Shown here: positions 1-11,215 of the stretch, piece by piece | Position numbering within the stretch: position 1 is the first letter of the stretch | Layout: every line of letters starts with the position of its first letter | Assembly: GCA_032718475.1 (NCBI GenBank) | Contig: JAUCBJ010008156.1 | Span: forward strand, 27,696-91,695 | DNA from: Nemertoderma westbladi | Lineage: Eukaryota; Xenacoelomorpha; Nemertodermatida; Nemertodermatidae | DNA length: 64,000 nt | Direction of reading: 5' to 3' | Position numbers and translations under genes: made by a program | The notes under the pieces: generated by a model | What the model was told of the DNA's origin: nothing | What the model saw: the letters and a program-made list of their open reading frames with translations, nothing else | Database searches by the model: none

Positions 1-876
1 TTGATCACACATAAAGAGAGCAGCGATTGACTCACGTAGGGTCTGCTAAATAACATTGGATTCAATACACACCACATTAATATAAATCGCAATTGTTATG
101 TATAGCCGGTCTCTCTAACCTGTAGTGTATCAAGAAAATTGGGAATTTGGGTGATTTATCCGTATTATCCAAAGAGCAATATTTCCATCAACAAATAGGT
201 ACAATTAATAACTGACGGTAAAATAACAGTACAAACAATATGATTAATGCAATTAAATTAAGTGAGCATGTTAATTAGTGAGTTATTGAGAAGTATCAAG
301 ATTCGGTAACAGTTTATACTTTCGATAATTTAAGCAGTTTTACTAGAGTTCTTCTCTAGAGCCGGTGTTTCTGGCTTAGACAGCAATAACAACAAAGTAT
401 CAAGTAAAAACAGTAAGACTGAACACTCTCCTTATGATCGGCCGAAAAGCTACACGTCGACAGGAAAAAACGCTCTGATTGGCTCAAGCCAAACAAAGAA
501 CCATGCATCCAATGGCTGTTTCCATGTCAGCAACCAGCTGTTAGATGTCGTAATATGAATCATCACGGCTAAGCTGTGAAAGGTATTTGGTGCATTGCAG
601 GTTTTTTGCCTTACCATGTCCGCTAAAACACGTATATAGCAGAATGACTTTTATGTCCGTTAAAACACCTGTAACGGTACCTTGCGGGCGAGGGGAATAT
701 ATATACAGTTAGAGAACCTTTTTAGAGTATTCCAGCGCCTGGGGGGAAACTGGATTGCGAAGCAAAGGGGCCAGTTATATCCCACAGAAGCTTTTACACC
801 GCTCCCAGAAAATGGGATTTGAGTCTATGAAATATACAAAATCACAGTTTCTAATATACGTAAATACTCTAAACAG
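1..876. other. No gene seen; AT-rich flank
   Basis: I see no recognisable gene, repeat array or RNA here. The sequence is AT-rich with a few GC-richer patches around 420-560 and 660-800. It lies downstream (3') of the minus-strand zinc-knuckle frame and could contain that gene's 3' untranslated region or the end of a mobile element. Confidence 0.5.
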
Positions 877-2325
877 TTAGTCTTTCTTGCGCGGACGGCG
901 TTTACGCAGTTTTTTAAAGCTAGCCAGAGTCCTTTTCTCTTTGGGGCGAGCCACTTTACAAGGAGGGCTATAACTCCTGGGTGAAGGGTGCAATATGATT
1001 GCATCAGAAGGTATGGGATTGCGATCGGTATATCCGCCGGTCGAAGTACCGGGTTGATTGACATCAACGTCCGGGGAGAGGGGTCTAACGGCTTTGAGAG
1101 CTCGTTTCAAGACAGCCGCTCTTACGGGTCCTTTACGAGTGGTCTGAACGAGGGCCGTGGGTGGACCATAGGCAGTTAGAAACTTCCTTGGTTTAATGGT
1201 TCTTTCCAACTCGCGTTCGCGGGCTCTGTACTCGTAAGGCCGTCGATATACTTCCTGTAACTCAGGGTGTGAGTTGACAAATAAGTCTCCATAGGCCGGA
1301 TCTTGACGGATAAAGTTTATTAAGTTATACGAATTGATGTCACTCGGATTAATGCTCCTGAGGAATTTGCGTACATATTTGGTTGAAATACATTCTCCAA
1401 CGCGCTTCAATAGTTCATAACTTGATAGGCGCGATTTCTGCTCGACGGAGGCAAACAAATATGGATGGAACGCATAAACTCCTTCGTAGGCGCGTCCAGG
1501 ATAATAGCGATGGCGTGAATCACAATGTAAATCAGCGTTCGCTTCCCAAGCTCTGATATAACGTAGTACAATCATTTCATCTACGCTCTCTAAATCATGG
1601 TTAAAGGGACAATCAAAGCTGGCGTGTCCTTTTAATTGACAATGATGGCATTGAGTCATAAATTGGGGGCAGACAGCAAAAATGTGCAAATTATTAAATC
1701 TGCAATACGCGCAATAAATTTCCATCGCCGGTTGTTCGTGGAAATAGGAACAGCGGACGTTTGTGTCCATGGGCGTAACATGGTCTCTCGATGCGCATAA
1801 CCGACAACGTTGCCGAGAAACATAGTTGGCATGGCGATAATCGTACGCAGTGAGACACTGTGGACCTTGATACCATTCTAGGATGCAATCGTTGTCGCTG
1901 TTCCGAGCGCGATAGGCTGAATCTCCTCAGATTCTAGACATATTGGTTCGTCTTCCCAGTCTGTTACGAATAGAATTTTCGTGATCTATTCTCGTTTTAT
2001 AGTTACGACGCCGCTGGGTATGATATTTAAATAGAACCATTTCCCTTTCGGTGTCTGCATCGTCCGTATCATGTAAATCGGTAGGATGGCCGGTAGTTAA
2101 GAAGTCCATATACGTACCATTGCGATTCGTATAGCGAGCGGTGAATTTTCTATAGTCCGCTTCACGCGTAAGTTGTTCCTGGGACATCGGCGGTTCGATA
2201 TAACGACCATCGTCCTCCGTAATAGTCGGATCGGCTTCACCGCGTATCAAGCTATCCACAAACGCTTGTAAAGGTAGAGTATATCGCTCTCTAATACCAA
2301 GGTCATCTTCTATCAATTCCGTCAT
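877..2325 (-). CDS. Three-zinc-knuckle protein; single frame interrupted by one UGA
   Basis: A minus-strand frame starts at an ATG at 2323-2325 (first residues MTELIEDD) and runs to the stop at 877-879, 482 sense codons in all. It is cut only by a TGA at 1927-1929. The first part (132 aa) is acidic and charged. The second part holds three consecutive Cys/His units: CRLC with H and C further on, CAYC-x5-H-x4-C, and CHHC-x4-H-x4-C, the last a textbook CCHC knuckle. The C-terminus is proline-rich, then strongly basic (ends RKKD). CCHC knuckles bind single-stranded nucleic acid and are typical of Gag-like proteins, so I infer a Gag-like or ORF1-like protein of a mobile element. No protease, RT or integrase lies beside it in this frame. 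The stop may be a mutation, a readthrough site, or the border of two genes. I do not recognise the family. Confidence 0.55.
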
Positions 2326-3935
2326 ATCTGCTATCTGAGTTTGTTAATATCAATATAAGCTAATATTTTAGGCAAGCGGGCGTCGCTGCCTACTAGGCTT
2401 TTTGCCCCCGGACAGTGGGTTTCTCAGCGCCGATGTACCGCTGTCGCAGTGTTTACGCCAACATGTAGCAACAGCACGACAACGATAACCGGCACAAGTC
2501 CCACCACTGTCCGTCCCAAAGGCTTGAATCCACTTGAGGTTATCTCGGTAGAGTTAGGGCTATTTTACAATTGCGATTAGCTACTGTAAACACACTTTAG
2601 TAGTAACATTCACCTATAAACGCACAAATTCCATACAATCATTACTTACTGCACACATGCATGCCATTTGTCCGTTAGTCAGTGTCTTCCAGAATGTCAC
2701 ATTATTACTATGTATCCTTGGATACTAATAGTGCGCTATGTATACTCTTATGCTACGCAATGGGGCAAGCTTTTATTGGTCCTTTAACTTGTTTCTAATT
2801 CTAGCGTGGGTGTTGCCATGGTGACATTATGGAAAACTAGCGGTAGAATTAGGGCAATCCTCATGCATACAGATCTGGGATGTTATTTAATAGTAATTCT
2901 TTAATTGTCAATATCCTCTTTATGCATGATTTTATAAATTTTATCGGCTATTGACTATATGTTGGAGATTCTCACACTCTAGTACACTCAATATGAATCT
3001 CCGCTCCCATGATCTATTAATTACTGGAATTTTGGGAATGTTATAAATTGTACAAAATGACAATTTATGAAATTCATTTGAATATGAATTTAAATTTATT
3101 CCCGTGAATTTTATTATTTGATATTAAATTGACATAAATTTTATTCCAGAGCATATCTGGGGACTTAGGATCCTTAATTCTATAAAATAGTCCTTCTAAG
3201 AATATCGGTAAATACTGCGATATCTTAATTGACTAGAAATTTTAAAGGATCGGGATTTTACAGATTTTAACAAAATATTAAATTAATATTTAGGATGGGC
3301 ACCGATTTATTCCAGAACTTGTCTGGGGACGTTAACCACTGATTCTAGAATTTGTCTTTCAAGTATATCGGTGGGTGCCACGATATCTTAATCGACTAGA
3401 ATTACAGATGGTCAAAAATTTAACAGATTTATTTGCGATTGACGCTACTGTTAGAGGGACATCACGCTACTATATGTATTATTTGTTGTAAGGTAGAAGA
3501 GCAATATCGCACGAAGCAATGTCAGTGTGAAGAGGCAAGTCGTTTCCAAGGTCTACCCAGAGCTTGGTTTAGCCGAGACACGAGGATCTGAACTTTGCAT
3601 TCCTAATACTCTGCCTACCAATAATACTTAAATATAGTAGTGGCTTTATTGTACTTTAAGAAGTACTGACATGTCATCTTACTATAGTCTCGCATTTATA
3701 ATATAATACGGACAGTAAGGAAAGAGAAAATAATTACTTCTTGCCGTCGCACTAAATATATATTATAAGTAATTATGTACGTAATAAACACTAATATATT
3801 GCACTAATTTACTAAATATTCTAAAATAACATTTTACTAAATAAAATTAAATAAAAACGTACATAATAACATTTACATATAAAATGTAATAAAAATAGAT
3901 AAAATAATATAGACATACACCCACTCCATATATAA
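2326..3935. other. Non-coding stretch between zinc-knuckle frame and BEL relic
   Basis: Mostly AT-rich. A GC-richer island at about 2380-2540 has short open frames but no start or splice support. A diverged tandem pair lies at 3141-3402 (listed separately). From 3700 to 3930 the sequence is very AT-rich with no feature I can support. LTRs of the neighbouring BEL relic may lie here, but I could not find a matching pair. Confidence 0.4.
3141..3402. repeat. Diverged tandem pair, about 100-bp units, 166-bp spacing
   Basis: Two related segments, 3141-3240 and 3307-3402, share the order TTATTCCAGA..TCTGGGGAC, then a CTT-rich stretch, TATCGGT, and CGATATCTTAAT-GACTAGAA. The start of each can fold (CCAGA with TCTGG). 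The spacing between units is 166 bp. No coding capacity is visible. Confidence 0.6.
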
Positions 3936-5450
3936 TTACGTTATGGAGTCCCTAGATCTTTGTCGAATTAGGGAAGTGGTCGTAGGAAGAGTATCTTGCC
4001 TTCCATGGTTTCCGGACAGTTTTCGGTCTCTTTCCAGTAAACCTAAACGACCAGCTGGGCGATTAGGCTGTCGTGTTACTTTCTCCGCTCCCTTGGCCTG
4101 TCTAATTTCTGCCGTGGTAAGATGAGGAGGCCATTCTTCTTCTTCTTTACTTAAGGAGTCGGATCCACCTAACCAGCCTGGAGTATCTATCAGTTCTTGA
4201 GGAGTTGCTCCTCTGGAAGCGATGTCGGCTGGATTAATCGTCCCAAGGCAATGTCTCCATTGATCTACATTGGAGTTAATATCGTCATTATCTGAGGAGT
4301 ATGGTGTTCCCTCAGTTGGATCGTCCACATCACTGCTCTCCACTTCCCATTCCTTTACTTGGTATACCTGTTGTTGAGGTAATCTCTCTTTGAGAGTTCT
4401 ACGGGAAGGGCCAGTGAAGTACCAACCTACTCTAGTTCTTACCGCATAGGTTTGTAGTGGCTGTGGTTGAGCAGGCCGTTTCTCCAATGTCTCTAGCGCC
4501 TCATGCGCGTTTTGGCCGATGAGTATTTGCACTCCAGGATAATCTGTCTGGAATCGAGGTATCTTAAGATGTTGGATGCTCTCATCCTCTTCCCAATTAT
4601 AAAGGTCTGCTTGGGTAGTAGCGAAGTTCTTTATAGCCACCATTTTTACTGACCTTATACTTTGTGCTCCTAATTTATCCTGGGGGGTGGACAACGCACC
4701 TACATAGTAATCTGCCGTTATGGTAGATTTCCAAACCTGTATAATTCCTGACATATTCAATTTAGTCCGGAACTTGGGTTGTCCAGCAAAGATATCTTCG
4801 GCTAGTTCTTGATCGATGAATGTTCTTGTGCTGCCGGAGTCAAGTAGGGCGTTCACTATGTAACTCTTGTTGGGACCATGAACTCGAACTTGCACTACAG
4901 GAAATTCTCTTATTCCTATGTTGGAAGTTGGAACTTTCCAAGATGGTTGTTTGTCAAAAGGAGTTGGAGTAAACTCGTCAGTGTCCTTTTCATCCGTAAG
5001 TGCTCGATACACTGTGGTATTTATTAGATAACAGGATTCGTTGGCATCGGAGAATTCGTCTGTATAGAATCCTTCCCACTCAGAACCTTGGTCAGTGTCG
5101 TTCACATCACTGAATTGGACATGTAGTTCGGGCTCACTTACCTGACTCGGGTTGTCTCGTTCGAACTCACTGTGTAACAAGATGTGATGTTTCGCGCCAC
5201 ACTTTGCACACTTTACGTCGGAGTAACAGGTTCGCCGTTGGTGTCCTGATCTGAGGCAATTATAGCATAACCGCTTATTCCACAGGACTGTACGTCTGTC
5301 TACAGAGGATTTCTTTAGAAATTCAGCACACGCACTCAAACGGTGGGGCCCGTCGCACAGCGCACATTTTGGTTTGATGTTACTCACCTTAACTTGGTTA
5401 ACGTTCGCTTGCGTCCTTCTGGGCTCCTCTCTGATGACTCCGAGGCGCAC
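3936..5450 (-). pseudogene. BEL/Pao retrotransposon relic: Gag knuckles + protease fused to RNase H tail
   Basis: A 504-codon minus-strand frame. Near its start are three zinc knuckles of the BEL/Pao Gag type (CALC.., CYNCLRSGHQRRTC, CAKCGAKHH). Next comes a retroviral-type aspartic protease signature (LLDSGSTRTFI, about residue 205) and the conserved segment after it (LIGQNAHEAL.., VGWYFTGP). An acidic stretch then passes directly into WRHCLGTINPADIASRG, which in intact BEL elements is the end of RNase H. The whole RT and most of RNase H are therefore missing: an internal in-frame deletion of roughly 600-700 residues compared with the intact element at 29-38 kb. The capsid part upstream is also absent. 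It cannot be autonomous. The open frame after deletion suggests a recent event or a non-autonomous derivative. Confidence 0.8.
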
Positions 5451-5838
5451 CCATGAGGCGGACGCTGTCCCACCACCCTTGGGGCCAGTCCGACTGATGT
5501 TTTTATCAGACCGGGCCGGAGGGTAGCCCGATACTTCCCGGGTTCACTTTTCAATCCCCCGATCACACCGGCACAACTCGTCGGTGTAGCCAGATGGTCG
5601 GCTACTGTCAACTTGCTGTGGCCTGACTGTACATTGAGCCAACTCAGAGAGTCAACCGGCGGGTGGACCAGTCAATAGCGATCGAGCATCAAGGTCGCCC
5701 TTGAGCCAAACCGACGGTCTTGTCCCAAGCGGGCTTGCGCTACCCACATTGGAATATTGACCGTTTTCACCCGCCTCGCCGGCAGTATTGAGGGGAAGTC
5801 GGTTCCACAAACAATACTGACTAGCTCGAAAGCTAGGA
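5451..5838. other. GC-rich unassigned stretch between BEL relic and RTE copy
   Basis: This 390-bp GC-rich segment precedes the point (about 5839) where the sequence begins to match the 5' part of the RTE copy at 42.3 kb. It has short open frames on the minus strand but no recognisable motif. It could be remaining BEL sequence or an older insertion. Confidence 0.35.
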
Positions 5839-6037
5839 TCTGGCAGCAAGGGTACAGGGCATGACCCAGCAGATGAGCTGCAACAGCCAATGGTGGGTCA
5901 TGTGCGCCAGAGTAGATATGGGTGATGGGCCTCATATCTGACTCCATTGCGACACCCACCCTGTGGAATGGCAAACCAGGGTGTGGTATTTGCCCCGAGA
6001 GCTGACTCGGCAAAAAAAGCACCCCCCAACCCCCACT

Positions 6038-9000
6038 ATGGATTACATTAGCAATGCGGAAGTCCGGCCACTAGAGGCCAGTGGAATTATCGGACACAAT
6101 TGGCCTCACAGGCGTCAGTTAACTCCTGACCGGCTGCCTGTCTCACCCCCTACTGGAGAGAGAGCAGCCAACAATTCTTTGTGTCCCTTTCCTGATGACC
6201 TTTCTGGCCCAAACCCTGGGTCACCAGGGAGGCCACATTGTGATGGGGAGAGGGATTCTGGAGTTGGAGGCTACTCTCATGTTCCACCCCGACCAACAAA
6301 GCCATTGGTAAATCTGAGGCTAGCCTCAGTAAACACCCTAACACTCGGGTCCCCAATGCGACAAGGTGAGCTGACTTCCTCGGCAAATAAGCTTTCTCTT
6401 AGCGCAGTGGGTGTTCAAGAGCACCGAATGCAGACTGGACAGACTGATGAGGTTCTGATTAAGGACATGGGGGGCGGTTGGCGACTCGCCCTCGCGTCAG
6501 CAGATGATAGTGGCAATGGAGGAATTGGTCTATTGATGAATCCAACTGCACATGCAGCATTGGACAAAATAGACCAAATCTCTAACCGCATCATCCGTTG
6601 CCACTTCTCATGTTCTGGAAGACTGGCCAAGAAGTTTCCTAAAGTGGTTCTGATTGTGTGCTACTCTCCAACTAGTGTTGCCCCTGTAGAGGAGGTGGAA
6701 AATTTCTACCACAATCTACAAGCAGCTACTGATGGAGTGGATCAGCATGCATTCTTAACATTCCTGGGAGACTTTATTGCAAGTCTGCATCAATCACCTA
6801 CATCGCCCTGGGTCTATAGCAATAGTGTTAACCGAAATTCTGTCCATCTTCAGGATTTTATCTCTGGAAATGGATTGTTTTCGGCTGGAACCCAGCTCAA
6901 GAAGCGAACTGGAAAGCTATGGACTCATAGTGGACCCAGTGGTCACAAGTCCCAGATAGACCATATTCTGTTTCGTAGGAAATACAGGAGCTCTATACAA
7001 GACTGTAATGCATTTACACTTCGACCCATCTCCAGTGATCACCGCCTTATTGTAAGACTTAGTCTGCGTGCTAGCAGAACAACGAAATCTGCCTTGCCGC
7101 GGCATGACTGGTCCTCTCTGTTGCAACAGCCAAGTGTGAGATCCAGCTTCACACTACAGCTGAGCAACAGGTATGAGGCTCTTGCCTCTGATGCGGCAGA
7201 TCACTGTGAGGGCTATACTGCCTTTACAGAAGCAGTTAAGTTAGCAGCTGCAGAAACAGTTCCTGTATACCCTCGAAACAGGAAAAGGGCCCCCTGGACT
7301 GACAACAAAATTCAGAAGTGCCGTAATGACCTTCATAAGGCGCAGAAAGAGTCCCGACTCAAACAGACTACAGCGGCCAAGAATGCAGTTAAGGCTGCAT
7401 CTAGGTCCCTGAACAGGCAGTACTCTGTTAATCTACAGGAGCTAATAAACCAACAGGTTGATGCCATCAATGATGTTGACGACAACAGGCAATCATCCCA
7501 GGCATGGAAATCGATCAATTTGCTTACTGGGCGGAAAAGCCAACCAACCACCAAGGTTACGGCTGAATCACCAGCCGATCGCCTCAATGTTTGGAAAGCC
7601 CACTTTGAAAAGCTCCTCAATAATGACAGGGTATTGCCTGATAACTTTATAGAAGTAAAAGTGTCTGAGTCTGTACTCCCAGATATTCCCATTGGCGATA
7701 TCTCCTTTGCAGAAGTGAAGGCTGCTGCAAAGATCATTAAGACCAATCGTGCCAGTGGAGTAGATGGTGTTCCCCCTGAGGTCTTTAAAATTCCTGAGTG
7801 TTTAAAGCTCATCTATCCCATCATAGTAGACATGTACCGAACAACAAGAGTCCCACAAGAAATGAAAACAAATAAGTTGGTGCCAGTTCCCAATAAGGGC
7901 AACCTAACACTTTATGGTTCTTTTCTGGGAATCTCATTGATCTCGATTGCTGCAAAGCTATACAATAGGATTCTATTAAATCGCATCAGGGATCCCATTG
8001 AGAGACTGCTCCGTGGAAATCAGAATGGGTTCCGTAAAGATCGTGGGACCATGGAGCCCATTTTGGCACTTAGAAGGATAATTGAAGAATTATCAAAAAA
8101 GAAAGACAGGCATCTGGCTGTTATCTTTGTTGACTTCTGCAAGGCCTTTGATTCAGTCTCTCGCTCACGTATGTTCAGCATACTTTCATTATATGGGATT
8201 CCTGATGAAATTATTGCAGCCATCAGATCAGTATACGATGGTTCGACAACATTTGTGTCTACTGTTGACGGTGACACAGAACCATTTGAAGTGTTATGGG
8301 GCGTCCTCCAAGGAGACACACTTGCACCATTCTTGTTCATTATTGTGGTTGACTATGTTCTTCCGCCTTAGATCATCATAATGATGATGGGGTGATGATA
8401 ACTCCACCTACTGGCTCCCGAAGTCGAGGAAATCCTGCCAAGTACCTAACTGATCTAGACTTTGCTGATGACTTAGGAGTACTCTCAGAAACATTAGAGG
8501 GAGCCCAACGGCTCCTCAGCTCATTAGAACATGCTGCTTCTAGTGTTGGTCTTTTTATTAACTCCAGAAAGACCAAAATTTTGACAGTTAACTTTGAAAG
8601 TCCACATGCTCAAGCATACCATCCCATGAGCTTAAGCTCAAAGGATGGTATGCTTGAGTATGTGGACGACTTCTGTTACCTGGGATCATGGATCCGGAAG
8701 TCAGGTGAGGACCTTCGAATATGTAAGGGAAAGGCATGGGCAGCCTTGAATAGGCTTTCCAGGATTTGGAAGTCACCGAGAATTAATCGGAAACTTAAGG
8801 TCCAGTTATTTAGAGCAGCAGTAGTTCCAGTACTCCTCTACGGGAGTCCATGCTGGGCTCTAACTGCTGAGGACACCAAATCTCTGGATGGCACATTCAC
8901 AAGAATGCTGCGCCGGGTTCATTGTGTCAAGTACAATGCACACATCTCCAACCAGATACTATATAACATTGGAGGTGTCTCATTGGTTCCCCCAAGCTTG

Positions 9001-9243
9001 ACACTAGAACAAAATCGCCTCCGCTTTGCAGGACATTGCTTTCGCCGTGAGGACCAGCCAGTGCATAATCCTGTACTTTGGCAGCCTCATGGAGTGAATA
9101 AGCATGGTGGACAGCCTATGACTTTCTTGAGACGCATCTTAAAGGACACTGGCCTTGAAGATGCGGATGATCTAGCAAATGTCATGGGTGATAGGGAGTT
9201 GTGGCGGTGCAATTTTGTTGACAAGCCGGCACAGCATTCTTAA
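6038..9243 (+). pseudogene. RTE endonuclease-reverse transcriptase, inactivated
   Basis: The product should nick DNA (APE-type endonuclease) and copy RNA into it. I place the start at the Met at 6038 (MDYISNAEVR) because both full copies share it. Upstream the two copies differ in frame: seven A here against six in the other copy. The endonuclease shows LASVNTL, VQEHRM, SQIDHIL and SSDHRLIV, but the catalytic motif GDFN has become GDFI (about 6775), probably a lost active-site Asn. RT blocks follow, with the catalytic FADD at about 8460. A net 4-nt loss near 8360-8370 shifts the frame just after the QGDTLAPFLF block, giving a stop at 8369-8371; the rest is open from 8392 to 9243. A 23-bp hairpin at 8602-8665 replaces sequence found in the intact copy. 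Not functional. Confidence 0.85.
8602..8665. repeat. Inverted repeat created inside RTE copy 1
   Basis: The 23-bp segments 8602-8624 and 8643-8665 are reverse complements with one mismatch, separated by an 18-bp loop. In the intact copy at 39.45 kb the right arm is present, but the left arm is replaced by unrelated sequence 3 nt shorter. The reading frame is kept. Confidence 0.85.
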
Positions 9244-9282
9244 AAATGCAGCTGCAATGCAGCATGCCGATCCTAGTAGTAG

Positions 9283-9595
9283 CCAAAACAATAAAAGAGG
9301 AGCACATAAATGACAATGAAAATAAATTATGGAACACATTGGTTTCAATTTGAGCGTCTCTACTGGTAAGTTACAACCAATGAGTCGATAGTGATTACAT
9401 CCCATATTCCAGATTTTAACTTACGTCTTATGACAGGCTTTAGTCCTGCGATTAGGTTTCGGTGGAAATGTGTATTAAATGTGAATTCTTAACAAAATAA
9501 CTTATGTTTTACCAGTGGAGCATGGTCGACCTGAAATTTTGACATATGGAATCAGACAAAATGTGAAATCGACTTGAAACTTACGGAGGTAAACG
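9283..9595. other. Short unassigned stretch before the 22-bp satellite
   Basis: No gene is recognised. The last bases (ACTTACGGAGGTAAACG, 9579-9595) recur at 10521-10537 just before the second satellite block, so this flank was copied together with the array. Confidence 0.5.
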
Positions 9596-10780
9596 CTACG
9601 CCTACACATACAGTACTGTATGCCTACACATACAGTACTGTATGCCTACACATACAGTACTGTATAGCTACACCTAGAGTACTGTATGCCTACACCTAGA
9701 GTACTGTATGCCTACACCTAGAGTACTGTATGCCTACACATACAGTACTGTATGCCTACACCTAGAGTACTGTATGCCTACACATACAGTACTGTATGCC
9801 TATACCTACAGTACTGTATGCCTACACCTAGAGTACTGTATGCCTACACCTACAGTACTGTATGCCTACACATACAGTACTGTATGCCTACACCTACAGT
9901 ACTGTATGCCTACACATACAGTACTGTATGCCTACACCTACAGTACTGTATACCTACACCTAGAGTACTGTATGCCTACACCTACAGTACTGTATGCCTA
10001 CACATACAGTACTGTATGCCTACACCTACAGTACTGTATGCCTACACCTAGAGTACTGTATGCCTACACCTACAGTACTGTATGCCTACACATACAGTAC
10101 TGTATGCCTACACCTACAGTACTGTATGCCTACACATACAGTACTGTATGCCTACACCTACAATACTGTATACCTACACCTAGAGTACTGTATGCCTACA
10201 CCTACAGTACTGTATGCCTACACATACAGTACTGTATGCCTACACCTACAGTACTGTATGCCTACACATACAGTACTGTATACCTACACCTAGAGTACTG
10301 TATGCCTACACCTACAGTACTGTATGCTTACACCTACAGTACTGTATGCCTACACCTACAGTACTGTATGCTTGCTCCTACAGTACAGTATGCCTACACA
10401 TACAGTACTGTATGCCTACACATATAGTACTGTATGTCTACACTGCAGTACTGTATGCCTACACATGCATGTACCGTAAGCAAGCCGGTAGGCCTACAGA
10501 ATTTGAAAACGACTTATATGACTTACGGAGGTAAACGATATGTCTGCACCTACAGTACTGTATGCCTACACCTACAGTACTGTATGCCTACACATACAGT
10601 ACTGTATGCCTACACCTACAGCTACATTACTGTATGCCTACACCTACAGCTACATTACTGTATGCCTACACCTACAGCTACAGTACTGTATGCCTACACC
10701 TACAGCTACAGTACTGTATGCCTACACCTACAGCTACAGTAATGTATGCCTACACTTACAGTACTGTATGCCTACAGTTT
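9596..10780 (+). repeat. 22-bp satellite, two blocks with an interruption
   Basis: The repeat of 22 bp contains CTACAC(A/C)TA followed by CAGTACTGTATGC. Each unit carries the perfect 12-bp palindrome TACAGTACTGTA. The first block runs to about 10460. A non-repeat spacer with a copy of the left flank follows (10461-10537), then a second block with 28-bp variants that gain CAGCTA. Because 22 is not a multiple of three and no frame has a stop, the array gives apparent 66-nt-periodic peptides of over 200 residues; I regard these as artefacts. It probably lies in an intron of the b561-like gene. Confidence 0.9.
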
Positions 10781-10805
10781 AATAACCTGCTTACAAGTAA
10801 GCGTT

Positions 10806-10831
10806 GGTGTGTAGGCATACTGTAGGTGTAG
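10806..10831 (-). repeat. Inverted terminal unit of the 22-bp satellite
   Basis: After a 25-bp spacer, one unit appears as the reverse complement (TGTGTAGGCATACTGTAGG, then TGTAG), so the end of the array can fold back on its last forward units. Confidence 0.7.
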
Positions 10832-11021
10832 AGTTTAGCCCTTTTCCAGAGAACCTAATCGATATTTTCTCACATTTACCTGCAGCATATAATTTTTGTA
10901 CGTTATGTGAACTTGAATAGACGAGACACATCGGACAAAAAATCGATCTGATTTTATCATTTCAAATCGGATCTGTTTTTAATAATTTTGTAAAAATTTA
11001 TATATTTTCTTTGATTGTCAG

Positions 11022-11215
11022 GAGATGGATATTCGACTCAGCACACCGTTTGGTAGGATTCAGCGCGGAGTTTATCGGGTATATCGCCATGCTTCTTGGC
11101 GCCAGGTTGTTAAACTTCGAGGGAAAACGAAACGATGTGTTTTGGCTGATTTTCGCAGGACTTCTCATCCATATAATTATACGATTTACATCAGACGTAA
11201 TTGTTCATCAAAAAG
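11022..11215 (+). CDS. Penultimate exon, cytochrome b561 / ferric-chelate-reductase-like protein
   Basis: The exon is bounded by a pyrimidine-rich acceptor ending TTGATTGTCAG (11011-11021) and a donor AAAAG|GTACAA (11216). It encodes 64 complete codons plus one nucleotide. The product starts RWIFDSAHRLVGF, followed by a hydrophobic helix ending in IAMLLGA. A second helix (DVFWLIFAGLLIHIII) follows. The HR-x-(V/I)-G signature at the head of a membrane helix resembles the haem-ligand His helix of cytochrome b561 domains in DOMON/reeler proteins such as FRRS1 (ferric-chelate reductase). These move electrons across a membrane to reduce ferric iron or other acceptors. Upstream exons are not in view; they should lie left of the satellite and RTE, or outside the window. 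Coding status is supported by matching splice phase with the next exon. The family assignment is less sure. Confidence 0.65.

Larger units (their letters stand above)
5839..9282 (+). mobile_element. RTE-type non-LTR retrotransposon, copy 1 (5'-truncated, frameshifted)
   Basis: The match to the intact copy on the other strand (38821-42590) begins at CTGGCAGCAAGGG near 5839 and ends in a (TAG)3 tail at 9274-9282. The other two 3' ends in this window also carry short (TAG)n tails, as expected for an RTE-like element primed at its target and ending in a simple repeat rather than poly(A). The copy is on the plus strand, the same orientation as the b561-like gene downstream, and may lie in one of its introns. 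Confidence 0.85.

Noticed and set aside
2374-2560. Minus-strand Cys-rich stretch (GGTCAGYRC.., CWRKHC) resembling a small defensin-like peptide
   Set aside because: No Met, no signal peptide and no convincing splice site. Cys spacing matches no family I can name.
9596-10780. Possible CRISPR-like array (short regular repeats)
   Set aside because: There are no spacers; units are directly adjacent, there are no cas genes, and the context is eukaryotic.
9708-10825. Repeated MPTPRVLYAYTYSTV-like frames in the 22-bp array
   Set aside because: Same artefact: several overlapping frames are open at the same time in a 22-bp repeat.
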